Shown here piece by piece: positions 13,103 through 14,296 of a stretch of DNA of 14,296 nt (positions are counted from its first letter, which is position 1; each line of letters begins with the position of its first letter). The stretch is from an uncultured Bacteroidales bacterium. GTDB taxonomy: Bacteria; Bacteroidota; Bacteroidia; Bacteroidales; P3. Where the stretch lies: assembly GCA_947177315.1 (NCBI GenBank), contig CAMWTX010000021.1:1-14296 (forward strand), written 5' to 3'. A model generated the notes under the pieces. The model was not told the origin of the DNA, did not search any database, and worked only from the letters and a program-made list of their open reading frames with translations. The position numbers and the translations under genes are program-made.

Positions 13103-13864
13103 ATGAAAGCCAAATATATTTTAGCCATATTCTGCGGCATGCTTCTTTGTGAAGCCTTTCTGTCGGCGCAGACGGAAGAGTTCCGTTTCAAGCTCTATCT
13201 GGAATCGTTGAGCAGCGGCAAGAAAGACACCCTAGAACTGGGGGTGGGACCGAATGGGTATGCGGTGCATGATTGCCGTTATGATTCAAACTTGTGTCCT
13301 GTATATACAAGCCCTTTATTTGACACGGCAGAACATATCGGGGCATTTGTTGTGCCTGCGGTAAAGAAACCTTATTCAGGAGAAAAATTTCGGGTGGAGT
13401 GTCCCATATACGGCAAGAAACGGATAGGTCTTTTGAAAAGCGACCTGGTGGTTGTTTTTCCGGCCAAGGAACAGCCTGTCAAGGTGAGTTGGGATATGCG
13501 GCTGTTGCAAGACCCCATTATAAAAACCCCGATAATGACCAATATTGACGAGGGGGGGCGTTTTGATTGTCATTGGCGTCTCCCAATACTCCTTTTCATG
13601 TCCGAAGAAGACACCTGCTTGATAGACTATTCTATTGGAGAGGAATGGTTTGATAGTGTCAGTTTGTACACATATATCACGGATAGTGCAGGGAGAGAAC
13701 ATCCTTATATCCATTTTTATGTATTGCCGGGATGGGACCGGAAGTTAAGTGACTTGGGAGATGACTGGGGGGGGCTCTTGAAAATTCAAATCAACAGTTC
13801 TCCGTATCCGTATCACCCAACCCGATACACAACAGATTCAAGATTAATAGTGATGTTGCGTTGA
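13103..13864 (+). CDS. Secreted protein separated from its T9SS sorting domain by a G8-tract frameshift
   Basis: As read, this is 253 residues with a signal peptide (MKAKYILAIFCGMLLCEAFLSAQ). The body has strand-rich stretches and ordinary codon use up to W222-G224, encoded by eight consecutive Gs (13767-13774). After that the frame gives LLKIQINSSPYPYHPTR and soon stops at 13862-13864. One base away, the other frame continues without a stop to 14022 and encodes a clear type A sorting domain. A G9 (or G6) tract would fuse the two into a protein of about 306 residues. The true C-terminal 29 residues in the present frame are therefore probably not native. A second G run (G7, 13552-13558, codons 150-152) lies upstream. 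The body family is not recognised. Possible readings are phase-variable export, a decayed gene or a sequencing error. Confidence 0.78.
   Translation: MKAKYILAIFCGMLLCEAFLSAQTEEFRFKLYLESLSSGKKDTLELGVGPNGYAVHDCRYDSNLCPVYTSPLFDTAEHIGAFVVPAVKKPYSGEKFRVECPIYGKKRIGLLKSDLVVVFPAKEQPVKVSWDMRLLQDPIIKTPIMTNIDEGGRFDCHWRLPILLFMSEEDTCLIDYSIGEEWFDSVSLYTYITDSAGREHPYIHFYVLPGWDRKLSDLGDDWGGLLKIQINSSPYPYHPTRYTTDSRLIVMLR
13552..13558 (+). repeat. G7 homopolymer tract inside the secreted protein gene
   Basis: Seven consecutive Gs encode part of E150-G151-G152. The frame continues sensibly on both sides, so this tract is in register. It is a second site for slipped-strand length change in the same gene. Confidence 0.8.
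13767..13774 (+). repeat. G8 homopolymer tract at the frameshift point
   Basis: Eight consecutive Gs lie exactly between the body of the secreted protein (frame starting at 13103) and the out-of-frame sorting domain. A gain of one or loss of two Gs would join them. Tracts of this length are known slippage sites in phase-variable genes. Confidence 0.85.
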
Positions 13865-14022
13865 AAGAATGGCGGATTCATTCCGTTTCGGGAAAATTAA
13901 TCCTGTCGGGAAAAGGAAACGATACGGAAATTGACTGTCAAGGCTGGACCTCGGGAATCTATGTATTCCGTTGGGAGAGCAAGAACCATGAAACGGGAGT
14001 TGGCAAACTCATAAAGAAATAG
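13775..14022 (+). pseudogene. Detached T9SS type A sorting domain
   Basis: In the frame that includes 13801 as a first codon position, the sequence is open from 13765 to the TAG at 14020-14022. It translates to a stretch containing QQFSVSVSPNPIHNRFKI, then LKEWRIHSVSGKLIL, then GWTSGIYVFRWES, and ends GVGKLIKK. SPNP, the SGKLI strand and SGIYVFR are the hallmarks of T9SS type A sorting domains, which are recognised at the outer membrane and removed when cargo is attached to the surface or released. The domain looks intact and has no start codon of its own in a useful place, so it should be expressed only if the frame at 13767-13774 is restored. Confidence 0.85.
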
Positions 14023-14088
14023 AGAGGGAACATCTCGGCACAACCATAGAACTTGGTGAAAGATTAACATAACAATCCAATAAAAGCC

Positions 14089-14296
14089 ATGAAATCAAAA
14101 TCGATAACAGCGTTCCTTGTTTGGAGCATAGTCAGTTCTTCGTTGGTTTCCGCCCAAGAAATCACTTCGAATGTGATGCAGGAAGGGCTGCAACACCAAG
14201 GATCTTCCTGGTTTATGGAAGGTTCACAGTGGTATTATGAAATTGCGGATGACGGCATGGGGAGCGGTGTCGGTTGCATTCATATGTCGGTGTCGG
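14089..14296 (+). CDS. N-terminus of a secreted protein, cut by the window end
   Basis: An ATG at 14089 opens a frame of 69 codons plus one base that runs off the right edge. It starts with a signal peptide (MKSKSITAFLVWSIVSSSLVSAQ) with an 'SAQ' cleavage site like its neighbour. It continues EITSNVMQEG, then WFMEGSQWYYEIADDG. The 'EGSQWYYE' type start resembles Bacteroidota secreted proteins that often end in a T9SS sorting domain, but the C-terminus cannot be seen. It starts 66 bases after the detached sorting domain and is probably in the same operon. Confidence 0.75.
   Translation, partial: MKSKSITAFLVWSIVSSSLVSAQEITSNVMQEGLQHQGSSWFMEGSQWYYEIADDGMGSGVGCIHMSVS

Overview
The window looks like a chromosome fragment from a Bacteroidota bacterium, most likely Bacteroidales. 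The evidence is Type IX secretion (T9SS) C-terminal sorting domains, Bacteroidetes-type promoters (TTG/TTTG, about 18 bp, TAnnTTTG), signal peptides ending in 'AQ', and a Bacteroides-like run of Na/Pi symporter, nitroreductase and CutC genes. No tRNA, rRNA, CRISPR, integrase or transposase gene was seen.

Left edge (1-215): a minus-strand promoter and the 5' part of a cobalamin riboswitch point out of the window to an unseen gene on the left. Core half (216-6771): a tight plus-strand operon (secreted hypothetical protein, Na+/phosphate symporter with PhoU tail, nitroreductase, CutC; gaps of 11-18 bp) converges with a large minus-strand transglutaminase-like lipoprotein gene. The two stop codons overlap by 6 bp. 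This half is GC-rich and looks like ordinary core genome.

Accessory half (6934-14296): all genes are on the plus strand with short gaps and probably run from one promoter at about 6934-6962. First comes a T9SS cargo protein carrying a self-chaperoning S74 (tail-fibre type) domain. Next is a secreted lamin-tail-domain plus endonuclease/exonuclease/phosphatase (EEP) protein. Two paralogous 'lipoprotein plus outer-membrane barrel' pairs follow, then a cysteine-rich lipoprotein, a frameshifted T9SS cargo gene, and the start of another secreted protein.

The most unusual part is 9120-12404. The EEP gene shifts from about 45-57% GC to about 30% GC inside its catalytic domain. Each lipoprotein-barrel pair is preceded by an EEP 3' end (the first belongs to the intact gene, the second is a 17-codon stub) and followed, at an identical TGATG junction, by the last codons of a T9SS sorting domain with no gene body. 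This looks like a stacked cassette array: repeated modules of enzyme C-terminus, lipoprotein and barrel inserted into or replacing the end of a T9SS cargo gene and leaving scars. It resembles the displaced C-terminal cassettes of polymorphic toxin loci. Downstream, a G8 tract separates a secreted protein from its own, otherwise intact, sorting domain by one base. That suggests phase-variable surface export, a decayed gene, or a homopolymer sequencing error. The cassette and phase-variation readings are inference; the repeats, scars and frames are read directly from the sequence.
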